Origin: a virus
Virus record (IMG/VR): IMGVR_UViG_3300009172_000076
Location: 1 to 21,714 of that record
Length of the DNA stretch: 21,714 nt
Direction: 5' to 3' (one strand)
A program made the position numbers and the translations under genes. Within the stretch, counting starts at the first letter, position 1, and each line of letters starts with the position of its first letter. The notes under the pieces are model-generated. The model saw nothing but the letters and a program-made list of their open reading frames with translations. It searched no databases and was not told the origin of the DNA. Positions 21,027 through 21,714 of the stretch are shown here, one piece after another.

Positions 21027-21714
21027 TGGAATTTAAGAACTTTATCGCAGAGCAGAAGAATACTCACATGACCCATATCGAGGATAAGGTTCTCTATGGG
21101 GGTGTTAACGGTACACGACAGGCAATCAATGCACTACGTGAACTCCGTGATATGTTGTCTGGTCAGACTAAGAGTAAACTGTCAACCAAGTGGGACGGTG
21201 CTCCCGCAATCTTCTGTGGCACAGACCCTAGTGACGGAAAGTTCTTTATTGCAAAGAAGGGCATCTTCAATAAGAATCCCCAACTCTTTAAGTCTGCTCA
21301 AGAGATTGATGCAGAACTTTCGGGTGACCTTGCGGTCAAGATGAAACTCGCATTGAAACACGTACCTGAACTTGGTATCAAGGGTATCATTCAGGGAGAT
21401 TTCTTATTCTCAACCGGAGATACTAGTAATGAGGTTATTGAAGGTGACAAGTATACAACCTTTCATCCCAACACCATCATATATGCGATACCTTATGATC
21501 AAGCTGCCGATGTACGAAAGGCGAAGATTGGAGTCGTGTGGCACACAACCTACACAGGTGATACTTTCGAGTCACTCAAGGCATCCTATGGAGTGGACGT
21601 ATCCAAATTTAAGGATTCGAAGAATGTCTGGTCACAGGACGCAATGTTAAGAGATGTGTCTGGTGCGACTATGGATGCGAAGGAAACTAAGGAAGTTACG
21701 GAACACCTAAGTAA
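21026..21714 (+). CDS. DUF6267-like protein with KxDG motif (partial, 3' end outside)
   Basis: At least 229 residues, open at the window edge. The N-terminus MEFKNFIAEQ again looks like a capsid-targeting sequence with IAE cleavage motif (7-9). The body, with THMTHIEDKVLYGG, STKWDGAPAIFCG, FFIAKKGIFNKNPQLF, GIIQGDFLFS, YTTFHPNTIIYA and VVWHTTYTG, matches a protein I recall from marine T4-like phages (DUF6267). KWDG (about 56-59) resembles the KxDG lysine-adenylation motif of DNA/RNA ligases, and QGDFLF and KIGVVWHT could be later motifs. Starts at the previous stop (TAATG). Confidence 0.78.
   Translation, partial: MEFKNFIAEQKNTHMTHIEDKVLYGGVNGTRQAINALRELRDMLSGQTKSKLSTKWDGAPAIFCGTDPSDGKFFIAKKGIFNKNPQLFKSAQEIDAELSGDLAVKMKLALKHVPELGIKGIIQGDFLFSTGDTSNEVIEGDKYTTFHPNTIIYAIPYDQAADVRKAKIGVVWHTTYTGDTFESLKASYGVDVSKFKDSKNVWSQDAMLRDVSGATMDAKETKEVTEHLS

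Noticed and set aside
1-21714. tRNA genes, CRISPR arrays, insertion sequences, integrase or attachment sites
   Set aside because: None could be seen: no clover-leaf-like gap, no spaced direct repeats beyond the promoter leaders, no transposase or recombinase other than UvsX.

Overview
The window is a piece of a T4-like (tevenvirus-type) lytic myovirus genome, most likely marine. The leftmost genes follow the T4 core order uvsX - small gene - gene 41 helicase, with a DsbA-like DNA-binding protein and a ThyX thymidylate synthase close behind. All genes I accept lie on the + strand, are tightly packed (many ATGA or TAATG overlaps), and are served by two promoter types: sigma70-like TTGACA-17-TATAAT promoters and T4-type late promoters (TATAAATA). 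GC on sampled lines is in the low 40s percent. The host should be a Gram-negative bacterium, because several products carry Sec or lipoprotein signals and outer-membrane roles. No photosynthesis genes, tRNAs, integrase or CRISPR were seen.

Layout: (1) 1-4005, recombination, replication and nucleotide metabolism: uvsX 3' end, gp41 helicase, dsbA-like, thyX, a 2OG-oxygenase-like protein. (2) 4002-6304, a promoter-driven unit with DUF3310, a 29-residue membrane peptide, a beta-ketoacyl-ACP synthase with an intact Cys-His-His triad and a membrane fatty-acid desaturase: a small lipid-modifying module. (3) 6308-6862, three small genes, closed by a clear rho-independent terminator (6871-6897). (4) 6928-13233, a late-promoter operon of three membrane/coiled-coil proteins, then CsgF, CsgG, a curlin-repeat-like secreted protein, a FecR-domain protein with a curlin-like C-terminal end, a CHASE2 adenylate/guanylate cyclase and a second 2OG-oxygenase-like protein. 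(5) 13283-19694, an accessory region of small genes with four strong promoters belonging to two repeated promoter-leader families, holding a DUF932 protein, an ATP-grasp enzyme, two different HExxH metalloproteases and a RecB/Cas4-type nuclease. (6) 19690-21714, a second late promoter followed by two proteins whose N-termini look like the T4 capsid-targeting sequence, the second having a KxDG ligase-like motif.

The standout system is region 4: what looks like a complete type VIII (curli) secretion unit (outer-membrane pore CsgG, its partner CsgF, a candidate fibre subunit and a candidate FecR-based nucleator) joined to a CHASE2 cyclase under a phage late promoter. CsgF/CsgG genes in marine myophages have, as far as I recall, been reported before; the linked curlin-like substrate, the FecR-curlin chimera and the cyclase are what deserve attention. 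The infected cell could export a fibre, or open an outer-membrane pore, late in infection while cyclic-nucleotide levels are altered. Region 6 suggests two enzymes packaged inside the capsid and delivered with the DNA.
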